Part shown: piece after piece, positions 16,761 through 25,775 of the stretch | Layout: each line of letters opens with the position of its first letter | How positions within the stretch are numbered: the stretch's first letter is position 1 | Assembly (NCBI RefSeq): GCF_001895005.1 | Contig: NZ_BCXH01000010.1 | Location: 1-64,000, forward strand | Direction of reading: 5' to 3' | DNA length: 64,000 bases | Origin: Rhodococcus yunnanensis NBRC 103083 | GTDB taxonomy: Bacteria; Actinomycetota; Actinomycetes; Mycobacteriales; Mycobacteriaceae | Translations under genes and position numbers: made by a program | The notes under the pieces: generated by a model | The model's input: the letters and a program-made list of their open reading frames with translations, nothing else | The model's database searches: none | Told to the model about the DNA's origin: nothing

Positions 16761-17606
16761 TCAGACAGTGTCACGGAGAACTTTCGCATCCCGTGCGAAC
16801 GTCCGGACCTGTTCGTCGAGCCAGACATGCGCTGGGACACCGCCGCCGAGAAGCTCACGCGCCAGAGCGGGTTCCTGCGCCAGCGGCACGTCACTACCGG
16901 CGATGACGACGTTGCCGTACCGGCGGCCCTTCAGCATCGCCGGGTCGGCAATGATCGCCGTGTGCGGGAAGAGGGAGCCGATGGTTCTGGCCTCGCGTTT
17001 CGTTTGCACGAGATCACGCGTGTCACCGCAGTTGACGACGTAGATCCCGCCGGGCGCCAGGACGCGTCGAACATGCTCGGTGAATTCGGTCGTCTGCAAC
17101 GCATCCGGTGTCGTACTGCCTGCGAAGACGTCACGCACGATCAGGTCCCGGCTGTCCTCGGTCAGAGTCTCGGTCACCGCGCGCGCCTCACCGACTCGAA
17201 TACGCAGCAGCGGGGCTCGGGGCAGGTCGAACCACTCGCGAACGAGTTCTGCCAACTTTCCGTCGAGTTCGACCACCACCTGCCGTGCGTCGGGAAACAC
17301 GGCCGCGAGATAGCGCGCGAGCGTGCACGCCCCACCACCGAGATGCAGTGATCTGAGCCTCGGCCCCGGAAAGACATGGTGCCGAACGAGTCCTGCCATC
17401 CACCGCATGTACTCGAAATCGAGCTGTGTCGGATCGTCGACGTCGATGTGCGAGCTGGGCACACCGTTGATCTGTATGGTCCAGCCGTCGGCCACGAGGG
17501 TGTCGCGGACCAGTTCGCACGTACCCGTGTCGATGTCGTAGACGCCTGCAACGGGACCGCCTGGCCCCGTGTCGACCGTTCTGCCTGCCGACTTCTTCCT
17601 AGCCAT
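16761..17606 (-). CDS. Spermidine synthase-like methyltransferase-fold protein
   Basis: This 281-residue Rossmann-fold protein contains the nucleotide-binding LHLGGGACTLARYL, the acidic VVVELDGKL after strand 2 and DLIVRDVFAGSTTP at strand 4. It belongs to the spermidine/spermine synthase-like group common in actinobacteria ('fused MFS/spermidine synthase' relatives without the MFS part). True synthases transfer an aminopropyl group from decarboxylated SAM; no SAM decarboxylase or other polyamine gene is nearby, so a different substrate is quite possible. Its start region is a triplicated 13-bp repeat, giving a decoy ATG 13 bp upstream of the real one. Confidence 0.78.
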   Translation of the reverse strand: MARKKSAGRTVDTGPGGPVAGVYDIDTGTCELVRDTLVADGWTIQINGVPSSHIDVDDPTQLDFEYMRWMAGLVRHHVFPGPRLRSLHLGGGACTLARYLAAVFPDARQVVVELDGKLAELVREWFDLPRAPLLRIRVGEARAVTETLTEDSRDLIVRDVFAGSTTPDALQTTEFTEHVRRVLAPGGIYVVNCGDTRDLVQTKREARTIGSLFPHTAIIADPAMLKGRRYGNVVIAGSDVPLAQEPALARELLGGGVPAHVWLDEQVRTFARDAKVLRDTV

Positions 17607-17634
17607 TCTTCCTAGCCATTCTTCTCAGCCATTC
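17596..17634. repeat. 13-bp tandem repeat, three copies, bridging a stop and a start codon
   Basis: TTCCTAGCCATTC is found at 17596-17608 and 17609-17621, with TTCTCAGCCATTC at 17622-17634. On the minus strand each copy contains ATGGCT. The DUF985 stop (17625-17627) is in the third copy and the spermidine synthase-like start (17604-17606) is in the first. Confidence 0.88.
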
Positions 17635-18077
17635 TTCTCCAGCGCGAAGTCCTCGAAGTCGAACCCGGGGCTGACGATGCAGGAGACGAGCGCAGCCTCG
17701 TCACCGAGGGGCCGTGCCCGCTGCCAGGTCGACGGCGGCACGACGCGCTGCGGCGACTGACCTGCGAGCACGTCCGGTCCGACGGTGAGTGGGGTGATCA
17801 CACCCGGCCCTGGCCCGGAGCCACCGAGCTCGAGCAGCACGGGACTGCCGCGGTGATACAGCCAGATCTCGGTACCCCTGACGGTGTGCCACGCCGACTG
17901 TTCGCCTGGCAGGAGCAGGAACAGGATCGCGGTGGCTGCTGCCCGCGAGCTCGGGTACCCGCCCGGGAGGTGCGGGTGCAGAATCTCGACAGAGCTGCGC
18001 CACGTCTCGGTGTACCAGCCACCCTCGGGGTGACGGGAGAAGCCGAGGCCCTCGGCCCAGTCAGGCAGTTCGCTCAC
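17625..18077 (-). CDS. DUF985 cupin-fold protein
   Basis: This 150-residue cupin has the DUF985 features FSRHPEGGWYTETWRS at the start, TAILFLLLPGEQSAWHTVRGTEIWLYHRG in the middle and LVSCIVSPGFDFEDFAL at the end. The single-domain beta-barrel is small and cytosolic. The family is linked to unknown small-molecule binding; some members resemble sugar epimerase folds. It ends 18 bp before the start of the spermidine synthase-like gene and begins 4 bp after the stop of the TetR gene upstream, so TetR, cupin and spermidine synthase-like genes probably form one leftward operon. Confidence 0.85.
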   Translation of the reverse strand: MSELPDWAEGLGFSRHPEGGWYTETWRSSVEILHPHLPGGYPSSRAAATAILFLLLPGEQSAWHTVRGTEIWLYHRGSPVLLELGGSGPGPGVITPLTVGPDVLAGQSPQRVVPPSTWQRARPLGDEAALVSCIVSPGFDFEDFALEKNG

Positions 18078-18081
18078 CGTC

Positions 18082-18768
18082 TCAGTATGCGGCTGCGCCG
18101 CGCACCCCGACGATTCGTGCGGCGCAGGCTCGAAGAGAATCGGTCGGTCCGGTCCACCCGAGTACTCGTACTGCAGCCGCCGCGACGACCTGCGCGTACT
18201 CCGCGGACGATTCGCCGCGCCCGTTCTCCCTGTCGGCGCGCCCGTTGACGACGGTCTCCACGAGACGGAACGGCAGGTCCTCGGTGCCGGGTACCAGCTC
18301 GACCCCGCTCTCGACGATCATTGCCGACGCGAGCGACGCATAGAGATCCATCAGCTCGTACCGGTGCTGCCGAAACGCATCGAACCGCTCCTCGCGCAGC
18401 TCGGGCAGCAGATACAGCGCACCCAGATTCCATCGCGAACGGGAGAGCTGATCGGCGTCGAACCAGGCCAGGGCATACACCCTTTCTGCGGCAGTCGCGT
18501 CCGAGTCCCTGACCGCGCGGCCAACGGCCAACGGCTCGTCGACGGTTCCGCTGAGCAGCGAGTCGAGTAGCTCGTCCTTGGTCGCGAAGTGGTGATACAG
18601 CGATGCCTGACGCATACCGACGGCGTCGGCGATCATGCGCGTGGAGGTGTTGGTGTAACCCCGTGTCGTGAACAGTTCGGCCGCTGCGTCGAGTATTTCC
18701 TCGCGTGCCGTCTCGCCCGGTCGCTTCTTCGTCGTGAGCCTGGGTCTGCCTGCGCCGGTGGTGGACAT
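18082..18768 (-). CDS. TetR/AcrR family regulator
   Basis: This 228-residue regulator has an N-terminal helix-turn-helix: TAREEILDAAAELFTTRGYTNTSTRMIADAVGMRQASLYHHFATKDELLDSLL. A C-terminal helical ligand domain of about 150 residues follows. ATG 18766-18768 (MSTTGAGRPRL) is chosen; the longer open frame has no family character. It is divergent from the APC permease of the DUF1989/carboxyltransferase operon and is the best candidate for its regulator. It also leads the leftward cupin operon. Ligand unknown; a nitrogen compound used by the operon is the natural guess. Confidence 0.88.
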   Translation of the reverse strand: MSTTGAGRPRLTTKKRPGETAREEILDAAAELFTTRGYTNTSTRMIADAVGMRQASLYHHFATKDELLDSLLSGTVDEPLAVGRAVRDSDATAAERVYALAWFDADQLSRSRWNLGALYLLPELREERFDAFRQHRYELMDLYASLASAMIVESGVELVPGTEDLPFRLVETVVNGRADRENGRGESSAEYAQVVAAAAVRVLGWTGPTDSLRACAARIVGVRGAAAY

Positions 18769-18973
18769 GACCCCATCCTGGCATCGAATACAGCGGTGTG
18801 AAATTTCTGTCACTTGATCGAAATACACGAAACACAGACGTTTCACGACGCCACGGTTTCGATACACGGCCGTCACCCAACGGGCATTCCGAAACGGAAA
18901 ACTATCGACTGACAGAAACCCCGCACCGGCAGCGCAGACGGGCGGTCACTCTTCTTCCTTCCAGGAGACTTTC
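18769..18973. promoter_or_regulatory. Divergent control region between TetR and the permease operon
   Basis: This 205-bp AT-richer region must hold the promoters of both directions. Visible elements are GTGAAA at 18798-18803 with TTTCAC at 18841-18846, ATACACG at 18823-18829 and again at 18863-18869, and TTTCTGTCA at 18804-18812 whose reverse complement lies at 18910-18918. These may be TetR sites, but no single clear palindrome dominates. I searched by eye for the conserved guanidine-I (ykkC) riboswitch core and did not see it. Confidence 0.45.
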
Positions 18974-20518
18974 ATGAGCTCGACTACTCTGCCCGTACCC
19001 GGTGAACGTGTACCGCCCACGACGAGTGATCACTCCGACCTCGCCGAGCTGGGTTACGACCAGCAATTGCACCGATCGCTCGGCAAGTTCGCGTCGTTCG
19101 CCGCCGGTTTCTCGTTCGTTTCGATCCTCACCACGATCTTTCAACTGTTCGGTCTCGGATTCAGTTTCGGCGGACCTGCATTCTTCTTCACCTGGCCCCT
19201 GGTATTCCTCGGTCAGTTCATGGTCGCGCTCAATTTCGCGGAACTCGCTGCGCACTATCCCATTTCGGGTGCCATCTACCAGTGGTCGCGCCGTATGGGA
19301 GGCGAGATCGTCGGATGGTTCGCGGGGTGGTTCATGATCATCGCGCAGATCGTCACCGCATCCGCTGCAGCGATCGCACTGCAGGTCGTGCTCCCGAGCG
19401 TGTGGAGCGGCTTCCAGTTCGTCGGCACGGACACGGCATTGACGTCACCGGACGGCGCTGCCAACGCCGTCATCCTCGGATCCGTCCTTCTCGTGCTCAC
19501 GACGACCATCAACTGCATCGGCGTCAACTGGATGTCGCGCATCAACAGCATCGGCGTCACCTGCGAGATCATCGGTGTCATCGCCGTCGTCCTGGTGTTC
19601 TTCACACACGCCGAACGTGGCCCGCAGGTCGTGTTCGACACGGGCACAGCGGGAACCGAGCCCGGCTACATCTGGGCGTGGATCGTCTCGGGCCTGATGG
19701 CCGCCTACGTCATGGTCGGCTTCGGATCCGCCGGTGAGCTCGCCGAGGAAACCCACAACCCGCGACGCGTCGCACCGCGCACCATCCGGCTCGCACTGTC
19801 CGCTTCGGCTCTCGGCGGAGGGCTGATGATCGTCGGCGCACTCATGGCCGCACCGTCGTTGACCGACGGACAGCTTGCGGCGCAGGGCCTTCCGTACGTT
19901 CTCGACTCCATCCTCAGCTCACCGTGGGGAACCGTCCTGCTGATCGACGTCGCCATCGCGGTGTTCATCTGCACACTCGCCATCCAGACGGCTGCATCGC
20001 GCCTGATGTTCTCGATGGCACGTGACGGCCGACTACCCGCATCCACGCTGCTCGCCAAGGTCAACGGCACGACAGGAACTCCGATCGCACCGTCGGTCCT
20101 CATCGGATTCGCCTGCGTCGCAGTACTCGCCGTCAATGTCGGCAACGCTGCCATCTTCACCACATTGACGAGCGTCTGCATCGTGCTGATCTACCTGGCG
20201 TACATGATGGTCACCGTTCCCCTCCTGATCCAGCGCCTGAAGGGCTGGCCGCACGGCGGTCTCCACCACGACACGGACGGCAAGAAACTGTTCGCCCTCG
20301 GCTGGATCGGCATCCCGGTCAACATCCTCGCGGTCCTGTACGGCGGACTGATGGTCGTCAACCTGTCCTGGCCGCGCGCCGAGATCTTCAACCCCACCGG
20401 CGAATTCCCGCTGTTGCAATGGGCAGCACCGCTCACCGTCCTCGCGGTGGTGCTGGTCGGCGTCGCTTGCCTGCCTCGCGGAAAAGCCCACCCGAAGCCC
20501 GTCACGATCGGAGCCTGA
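18974..20518 (+). CDS. APC-superfamily permease of the DUF1989/allophanate operon
   Basis: This 514-residue transporter has about 12 membrane helices. The amino acid-polyamine-organocation signature is clear: LGKFASFAAGFSFVSILTTIF in helix 1 and FGSAGELAEETHNPRRVAPRTI between helices 6 and 7. It matches the permeases often found beside urea carboxylase-type genes. Start ATG 18974 follows CAGGAGA. It is first in a five-gene operon (next gene 3 bp away), and probably imports the nitrogen compound degraded by the operon, such as guanidine, urea or an amino acid derivative; which one cannot be told from sequence. Confidence 0.88.
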   Translation: MSSTTLPVPGERVPPTTSDHSDLAELGYDQQLHRSLGKFASFAAGFSFVSILTTIFQLFGLGFSFGGPAFFFTWPLVFLGQFMVALNFAELAAHYPISGAIYQWSRRMGGEIVGWFAGWFMIIAQIVTASAAAIALQVVLPSVWSGFQFVGTDTALTSPDGAANAVILGSVLLVLTTTINCIGVNWMSRINSIGVTCEIIGVIAVVLVFFTHAERGPQVVFDTGTAGTEPGYIWAWIVSGLMAAYVMVGFGSAGELAEETHNPRRVAPRTIRLALSASALGGGLMIVGALMAAPSLTDGQLAAQGLPYVLDSILSSPWGTVLLIDVAIAVFICTLAIQTAASRLMFSMARDGRLPASTLLAKVNGTTGTPIAPSVLIGFACVAVLAVNVGNAAIFTTLTSVCIVLIYLAYMMVTVPLLIQRLKGWPHGGLHHDTDGKKLFALGWIGIPVNILAVLYGGLMVVNLSWPRAEIFNPTGEFPLLQWAAPLTVLAVVLVGVACLPRGKAHPKPVTIGA

Positions 20519-20521
20519 CAC

Positions 20522-21322
20522 ATGAGCACAGCAACCACACTTGCCGCCAAGGAACACGCTCGGTCCCAGTCGGCCGCGGTGACGACGCCGACCGCACCGG
20601 ACGGCATCACCGATCTCACCTGGGCCGAAACGGTTCCCGGTGGCCGCTACACCACCAAGGTCCTTGCCCGCGGAACTCGGCTTCGTCTGCGCGACGTGGA
20701 CGGAGCAGCGTGCGCGAACCTGCTGTTGTACCGCGCCGACGCGCCGTGGGAGCGCCTGAACACCGCCGACACCGTCAAGGTCCCGTGGCAGGCCTACCTG
20801 GGCGCGGGTCATCCCCTACTGTCCGATCAAGGACGCCTGCTCGCCACCATCGTCGCCGACAGTTCCGGTCACCACGATGCGCTCTGCGGCACCACCTCGC
20901 TCGCAACCAATCTCGCCAAGTACGGTGCAGGGTCGCTGCATTCCGGCTCACCTGCCGGACGCGAACTGTTCACCGTCGCAGCAGCCAAGAACGGTCTGGG
21001 CTTGCGCGACCTACCGCCGTCGATCTCCTTCTTCCACGGCATCCGCGTCGAAGCCGGCGGACAGCTGACGTCCACGGGCAGCGCCGGACCGAACACCGAA
21101 GTCGATCTTCTGATCCATCTCCCGGTCGTCGTACTGCTCGCCAACACCGCGCACCCGCTCGATCCGTCCCAGGAGTTCGGGACCACGCCTCTCGAGGTCC
21201 TCGCCTGGGATGCCTACGACGAGCTCGACTCACTGGGCAATACGGATCCCGAGTATCGACGCGCAGTCACCAACACCGAAGACGCCTGGAACGCCCTCCA
21301 TGCACCGAAAGGCAGACGATGA
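20522..21322 (+). CDS. DUF1989 urea carboxylase-associated protein, subunit 1
   Basis: This protein has 266 residues and a DUF1989 domain at about 35-230 (GGRYTTKVLARGTRLRLRDVDGAACANLLLY, DSSGHHDALCG, LPPSISFFHGIRVEAGG). DUF1989 pairs next to guanidine carboxylase genes (CgdA/CgdB) form carboxyguanidine deiminase, which releases ammonia from carboxyguanidine to give allophanate. The neighbours here fit that pathway. In this subunit the Cys of the motif precedes the Gly-Thr-Thr (HDALCGTTS), unlike the second subunit. It overlaps the next gene by four bases (ATGA). Confidence 0.85.
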   Translation: MSTATTLAAKEHARSQSAAVTTPTAPDGITDLTWAETVPGGRYTTKVLARGTRLRLRDVDGAACANLLLYRADAPWERLNTADTVKVPWQAYLGAGHPLLSDQGRLLATIVADSSGHHDALCGTTSLATNLAKYGAGSLHSGSPAGRELFTVAAAKNGLGLRDLPPSISFFHGIRVEAGGQLTSTGSAGPNTEVDLLIHLPVVVLLANTAHPLDPSQEFGTTPLEVLAWDAYDELDSLGNTDPEYRRAVTNTEDAWNALHAPKGRR

Positions 21323-21939
21323 CAACCACACTGGACCCTGTCGTCCTGGACGAGACCGCCGAGGCCTACGGACCCTGGTCGGCCGTCGTGAAGGCCGGCA
21401 ACATACTGACGATCGTCGATCTGCACGGCAACCAGGCAGTGGACACGCTGATGTATGCCGCCGACGATCACAGCATCCGCTACAGCGCCGCCGCTACCGT
21501 CACCGCACAGCGCAACCTGTTCCTCTCGGCGAGAACCGTTCTGCGAAGCGATGATTCGACGCCCCTGATGACCATCGTCGCCGACGAGGTCGGCAACCAC
21601 GACACCGTCGGCGGTGCATGCTCGCAGGAGTCGAACACACTGCGCTACGGGCATCACACCGCGCATCAGCACGCCTGCGTCGAGAACTTTCTGATCGAGG
21701 GCGCCAGATGGGGCCTGGGCAAGCGAGACCTGGTGCCGAACATCAACTTCTTCATGAACGTGCCGGTCGACGCGGACGGCACACTCGGCATCGTCGACGG
21801 CTTGTCCGCCCCCGGCAAATCGCTGTCACTGCGGGCCGAGATCGACACGCTGGTTCTGGTGTCCAACTGCCCACAGATCAACAACCCGTGCAACGGCTTC
21901 GACCCGACGGCCGTCCGCATGATCGTGACAACGCCATGA
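21319..21939 (+). CDS. DUF1989 urea carboxylase-associated protein, subunit 2
   Basis: This 206-residue DUF1989 protein is the shorter partner of the preceding gene. It carries [51 protein letters not shown] and [18 protein letters not shown]. The HDxxGGAC motif, with Cys four residues further than in subunit 1, and the His-rich [10 protein letters not shown] stretch suggest this subunit holds the metal/catalytic site. ATG 21319 overlaps the previous stop and its own stop overlaps the next start, so three genes are translationally coupled. By analogy with CgdB it should deiminate a carboxylated guanidine-type substrate. Confidence 0.85.
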   Translation: MTTTLDPVVLDETAEAYGPWSAVVKAGNILTIVDLHGNQAVDTLMYAADDHSIRYSAAATVTAQRNLFLSARTVLRSDDSTPLMTIVADEVGNHDTVGGACSQESNTLRYGHHTAHQHACVENFLIEGARWGLGKRDLVPNINFFMNVPVDADGTLGIVDGLSAPGKSLSLRAEIDTLVLVSNCPQINNPCNGFDPTAVRMIVTTP

Positions 21940-23963
21940 CCGGGGCCGGCTCGGCCGGGAGCAAGATGACCGTTCTGCGGCCCGGCATGCTCACCACGGT
22001 GCAGGACTGGCCGGGACGCGTCGGGTACTGGAAAGTCGGTGTGCCGCCGTCGGGTCCGATGGACGATCTGTCCTTCCGGCTCGGCAACGTCGCGCTCGGC
22101 AATCCCGAAGGCGCACCCGGTCTCGAATCCGCGATGGCCGGGCCTGCACTCACCTTCGACTCCGACACGCTCGTGTGTGTCACCGGCGCCGACGCCCGCG
22201 TCCGGATCGACGGAGTCGACGTTCCGCAGTGGCGTCCGGTGTTGGTTCCTGCCGGAGCCACCCTCGATGTCGGCATGACGGACGGCGCGGGGTTGCGCGT
22301 GTACGTCCTGATCCAGGGAACGATCGACGTCGACCCCTACCTGGGCAGCGCATCGACGTTCACTCTCGGCAAGTTCGGCGGCCACCGCGGAGGGACACTG
22401 ACCGAGGGCGACGTCCTCGGAATCACCGGATCCACCGACGACGCCGACCGCGTCCGCTCGATCCCCATGGAACACCGACCGGTCCTGACCGCGGCGTGGG
22501 ACATCGCCGTCACCGAGGGACCACACGGCGCGCCGGAGTTCTTCACCCGCACCGACATGAACACCCTGTTCGCGACGTCGTACGAAGTTCACTTCAACTC
22601 CGACCGCACCGGCGTACGACTCATCGGGCCGAAACCCGAATGGGCGAGGGTGGACGGCGGCGAGGCAGGTCTGCACCCGTCGAACATCCACGACAACGCA
22701 TACAGCGTCGGCGCGCTCGACTTCACCGGTGACACACCGATTCTCCTGGGCCCCGACGGTCCGAGCCTCGGCGGTTTCGTGTGCCCGGTCACCGTCGTCG
22801 CCGCGGAGCGATGGAAGCTGGGCCAGTTGAAGGCCGGGGACACCATTCGATTCGTGCCCGTCAAAGCAGCGCACGCAGCGAAACTCGGGGCATTGGGAAT
22901 CGAGCGTCGAGCATCTCTTCCGGTCGTGTTCTCGAGCGGCGGCGACGGCGACGACGGGGTCATTGCGCGTCGTGACGCCGAGACGTCGGTGACCTACCGC
23001 CGCTCCGGTGACGACAATGTTCTCGTCGAGTACGGAGACATGAAGCTGGACTTGGCTTTACGTGCTCGCGCACACGCACTGCACCAGCGCGTCGAGGCGC
23101 TCGCACCGAAGGGTCTGCTCGATCTCACGCCGGGCATTCGGTCGCTGCAGGTCAAGGTCGATCCGGATGTTCTGCCGATCACCACGCTGATGGGTCTGCT
23201 CGCGGAGGTCGAGGACGATCTGCCCGCGGCGTCCGAACTCGTGGTTCCCTCACGGACGGTCCGCATGCCGCTGTCGTGGGACGACCCGTCCACTCGCGAG
23301 GCGATCGAACGCTACATGCACGGTGTCCGCGCCGACGCTCCGTGGTGCCCGTGGAACATCGAGTTCATCCGCCGCATGAACGGACTCGGTACCGTCGCAG
23401 ACGTGTTCGACACGGTCTTCGCCGCCGACTACATGGTGCTCGGGCTCGGCGACGTGTACCTCGGCGCGCCGGTGGCCACCCCGCTCGATCCGAGGCACCG
23501 ACTCGTCACGACGAAGTACAACCCGGCACGCACGTGGACCCCGGAGAACGCCGTCGGAATCGGCGGCGCGTACCTGTGCATCTACGGCATGGAGGGCCCG
23601 GGCGGATACCAGTTCGTCGGCCGGACGACGCAGGTGTGGAACCATCGATTCCCTGCTGCCAGTGGACCGTTCGAGAACGGCAGCCCGTGGCTGCTCCGGT
23701 TCTTCGATCGCATCTCGTGGTACCCCGTCGAACCCGAGGAGCTGATGGACCTGCGGGCGGACACGGCAGCGGGCCGAGGGGGAGGTGTCGAGATCACCGA
23801 GGGTTCGTTCTCCCTCGCCGAGCACGAGAAATTCCTCGCCGCCAACACCGAATCGATCGACGCATTCCGTGCCACGCAGGCGGTAGCGTTCGACGCCGAA
23901 CGGTCCGCATGGTCCGCGGCAGGCGAGTTCACCAGGAAGGGTGCCACCGATGCAGCAGCATGA
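21936..23963 (+). CDS. Carboxyltransferase (KipA-KipI fusion) lacking biotin carboxylase and biotin carrier domains
   Basis: This 675-residue protein contains only the central carboxyltransferase region of urea/guanidine carboxylases. An AHS2/KipA-like part comes first (residues about 11-300, [20 protein letters not shown] and [16 protein letters not shown]), then an AHS1/KipI-like part (about 345-600, [10 protein letters not shown] and [37 protein letters not shown]). Family enzymes of about 1200 residues start with an ATP-grasp biotin carboxylase and end with a biotinyl domain (MKM); both are absent here. The start ATG 21936 overlaps the upstream stop. The end stops about where the biotinyl domain would begin. 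It needs partners in trans, or performs another reaction such as 5-oxoprolinase-like chemistry. Confidence 0.85.
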   Translation: MTGAGSAGSKMTVLRPGMLTTVQDWPGRVGYWKVGVPPSGPMDDLSFRLGNVALGNPEGAPGLESAMAGPALTFDSDTLVCVTGADARVRIDGVDVPQWRPVLVPAGATLDVGMTDGAGLRVYVLIQGTIDVDPYLGSASTFTLGKFGGHRGGTLTEGDVLGITGSTDDADRVRSIPMEHRPVLTAAWDIAVTEGPHGAPEFFTRTDMNTLFATSYEVHFNSDRTGVRLIGPKPEWARVDGGEAGLHPSNIHDNAYSVGALDFTGDTPILLGPDGPSLGGFVCPVTVVAAERWKLGQLKAGDTIRFVPVKAAHAAKLGALGIERRASLPVVFSSGGDGDDGVIARRDAETSVTYRRSGDDNVLVEYGDMKLDLALRARAHALHQRVEALAPKGLLDLTPGIRSLQVKVDPDVLPITTLMGLLAEVEDDLPAASELVVPSRTVRMPLSWDDPSTREAIERYMHGVRADAPWCPWNIEFIRRMNGLGTVADVFDTVFAADYMVLGLGDVYLGAPVATPLDPRHRLVTTKYNPARTWTPENAVGIGGAYLCIYGMEGPGGYQFVGRTTQVWNHRFPAASGPFENGSPWLLRFFDRISWYPVEPEELMDLRADTAAGRGGGVEITEGSFSLAEHEKFLAANTESIDAFRATQAVAFDAERSAWSAAGEFTRKGATDAAA

Positions 23964-25689
23964 CAGCCTGACACAGGATTTCGCGAAACAGGATATCGCT
24001 CTGGAGGCTATCGCGGAGCGGGTGCGTCGGGCGTACGAGCGGATAGCCGATCTCGACAGGCCGGAAATCTGGATCACCCTGCGATCGGAGGACGATGTGC
24101 TGTCCGACGCGGCAGCCGTGGATCCGAGCCTTCCACTGGCCGGGCTTCTCGTCGCCGTCAAGGACAACGTCGACGTCGCAGGACTTCCGACCACCGCTGC
24201 ATGCCCCGAGTTCGCCTACACACCGGAAGTAACGGCCACCGCCGTCGCACGACTGGTCGAGCGTGGTGCGCTGATACTCGGTAAGACGAACCTCGATCAG
24301 TTCGCCACCGGCCTCGTCGGCACCCGCAGCCCGTACGGCGCGGTCCGGTGCGGGTGGGATCCTTCCCGCGTGTCCGGTGGATCGAGTTCCGGGTCGGCCG
24401 TTGCCGTCGCCCTGGGCATCGCCGACATCGGAATCGGCACCGACACAGCAGGTTCCGGACGCGTACCGGCAGCCTTCCACGGTCTGGTCGGCATCAAGAC
24501 GACCCTCGGTATCGTGCCCACGACAGGCGTCGTTCCGGCATGCGCCGACTTCGACTGCGTGACCGTTCTCGCGGCCGATCTCGACACTGCAACTCGCGCA
24601 ACGAATGTCATGAGCGGGTACGACACAGCCGATCCGCGCAGCCGCGTCTGGCCACCGGACGTTCGACTCTCGGCGTCACCGACCCCGCACGTCGCGGTGC
24701 CTCGGGCCGAGGACCTCACCGCACTGAGCCCCGAGTACCGGAGTGCGTTCGCGCGCACGGTGGCAGAGTTGAACGGCCGCGGATTCACCTACGCCGAGGT
24801 CGATGTATCGTCGTTGCTCGCCGCCGCGACACTGCTCTACGACGGAGCGATCGTCGCCCAGCGATATGCTGCGGTCGGATCGTTCCTGGAGACCGCTCGC
24901 GAGACCGCGGATCCGACTGTTGCGCAGATCATTCGAGGCGCAGCCGAGCCGTCGGCGCATCGGTACGTCGACGACCTCGCGGCGCTGGCCTCGGGTAGAC
25001 GCGCAGTGTCGGAGCTACTCGACGGCTTCGACGGTCTGCTGCTCCCGACCACCACCGAACACCCGACCATCGCTGCGGTACAGGCCGACCCGCTCGGCAT
25101 CAACCGTCGTCTCGGGACGTTCACCAACTTCTGCAATCTGCTCGACATGGCCGCCGTCGCGGTGCCGGGGGAGTCGACCGACGCAGGTGATCCGTTCGGA
25201 GTCATGTTCGTCGTTCCCGGGTTCGCCGATCAGGTTGCGATAGATCTGGCCGCTCGCCTGATCGGGTCACCGTCACCGGCGCTCGTCGACGACGGTCTCG
25301 ACGTCTTGGTCGTCGGCGCGCATCTGAAGGGTTTCCCGGTTCACCATCAGCTGACCGATCGCGGCGCGCGCTTTCTCGGCGATGTCGTCACCACGGACGC
25401 CTACCGGTTGGTGGACCTGCAGACCACCCCGCCGAAGCCAGGGCTCGTCCGACGCGGCCCCGGCCTCGGTGCGCCCATCGCAGGCGAGCTGTACCGCATG
25501 TCGGCGGCCGGGCTCGGCACCTTCCTCGCCGGGCTTCCGTCGCCGATGGGTCTGACGTCCGTCGAACTCACCGACGGCCGTTGGGTGACGGGATTCTGCT
25601 GCTCGTACGAGGCGGCGGAGGCCGGCGTGGACATCACCGAGTTCGGCGGCTGGCGTGCCTATGCGGCTGCGTCGCCCGCGCGCGCGTAG
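23950..25689 (+). CDS. atzF: Allophanate hydrolase
   Basis: This 579-residue amidase-signature enzyme has catalytic Lys71 (VAVKDNVD), the cis-Ser motif GGSSSGS at 143-149 and nucleophile Ser169 in [16 protein letters not shown]-terminal allophanate-hydrolase domain spans about 450-575 ([24 protein letters not shown] and VPLxxGLxxVEL-type segments). It splits allophanate into two ammonia and two CO2, the last step after urea or guanidine carboxylation. The ATG at 23950 is nine bases after AGGAAGG and is preferred over the GTG at 23941. The gene overlaps the carboxyltransferase by 14 bp and closes the operon. Confidence 0.93.
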   Translation: MQQHDSLTQDFAKQDIALEAIAERVRRAYERIADLDRPEIWITLRSEDDVLSDAAAVDPSLPLAGLLVAVKDNVDVAGLPTTAACPEFAYTPEVTATAVARLVERGALILGKTNLDQFATGLVGTRSPYGAVRCGWDPSRVSGGSSSGSAVAVALGIADIGIGTDTAGSGRVPAAFHGLVGIKTTLGIVPTTGVVPACADFDCVTVLAADLDTATRATNVMSGYDTADPRSRVWPPDVRLSASPTPHVAVPRAEDLTALSPEYRSAFARTVAELNGRGFTYAEVDVSSLLAAATLLYDGAIVAQRYAAVGSFLETARETADPTVAQIIRGAAEPSAHRYVDDLAALASGRRAVSELLDGFDGLLLPTTTEHPTIAAVQADPLGINRRLGTFTNFCNLLDMAAVAVPGESTDAGDPFGVMFVVPGFADQVAIDLAARLIGSPSPALVDDGLDVLVVGAHLKGFPVHHQLTDRGARFLGDVVTTDAYRLVDLQTTPPKPGLVRRGPGLGAPIAGELYRMSAAGLGTFLAGLPSPMGLTSVELTDGRWVTGFCCSYEAAEAGVDITEFGGWRAYAAASPARA

Positions 25690-25737
25690 TCGGGCCGTTG
25701 GCAACTTTTGCGCTCGGGGGCCGCGCAGCGCATACTG

Positions 25738-25754
25738 ACTTGCATCATGCAAGT
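25738..25754. promoter_or_regulatory. 17-bp perfect palindrome upstream of the thioesterase/HxlR operon
   Basis: ACTTGCATCATGCAAGT is a perfect 8-1-8 inverted repeat, 22 bp before the start codon. Just upstream, TTGCGC (25708-25713) and CATACT (25731-25736) are separated by 17 bp and make a plausible promoter, so the palindrome would cover the transcription start. It is the likely operator of the HxlR regulator encoded in the same operon. Confidence 0.78.
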
Positions 25755-25775
25755 TACTAGCCGTGAGGGGACCTC

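Noticed and set aside
18804-18918. TTTCTGTCA and its reverse complement 98 bp apart as one TetR site
   Set aside because: Arms are too far apart for a single dimer site; only listed as an element of the region.
18769-18973. Guanidine-I (ykkC) riboswitch before the permease operon
   Set aside because: I could not find its conserved core by eye. A covariance-model search would settle it; a clear hit would support a guanidine role.
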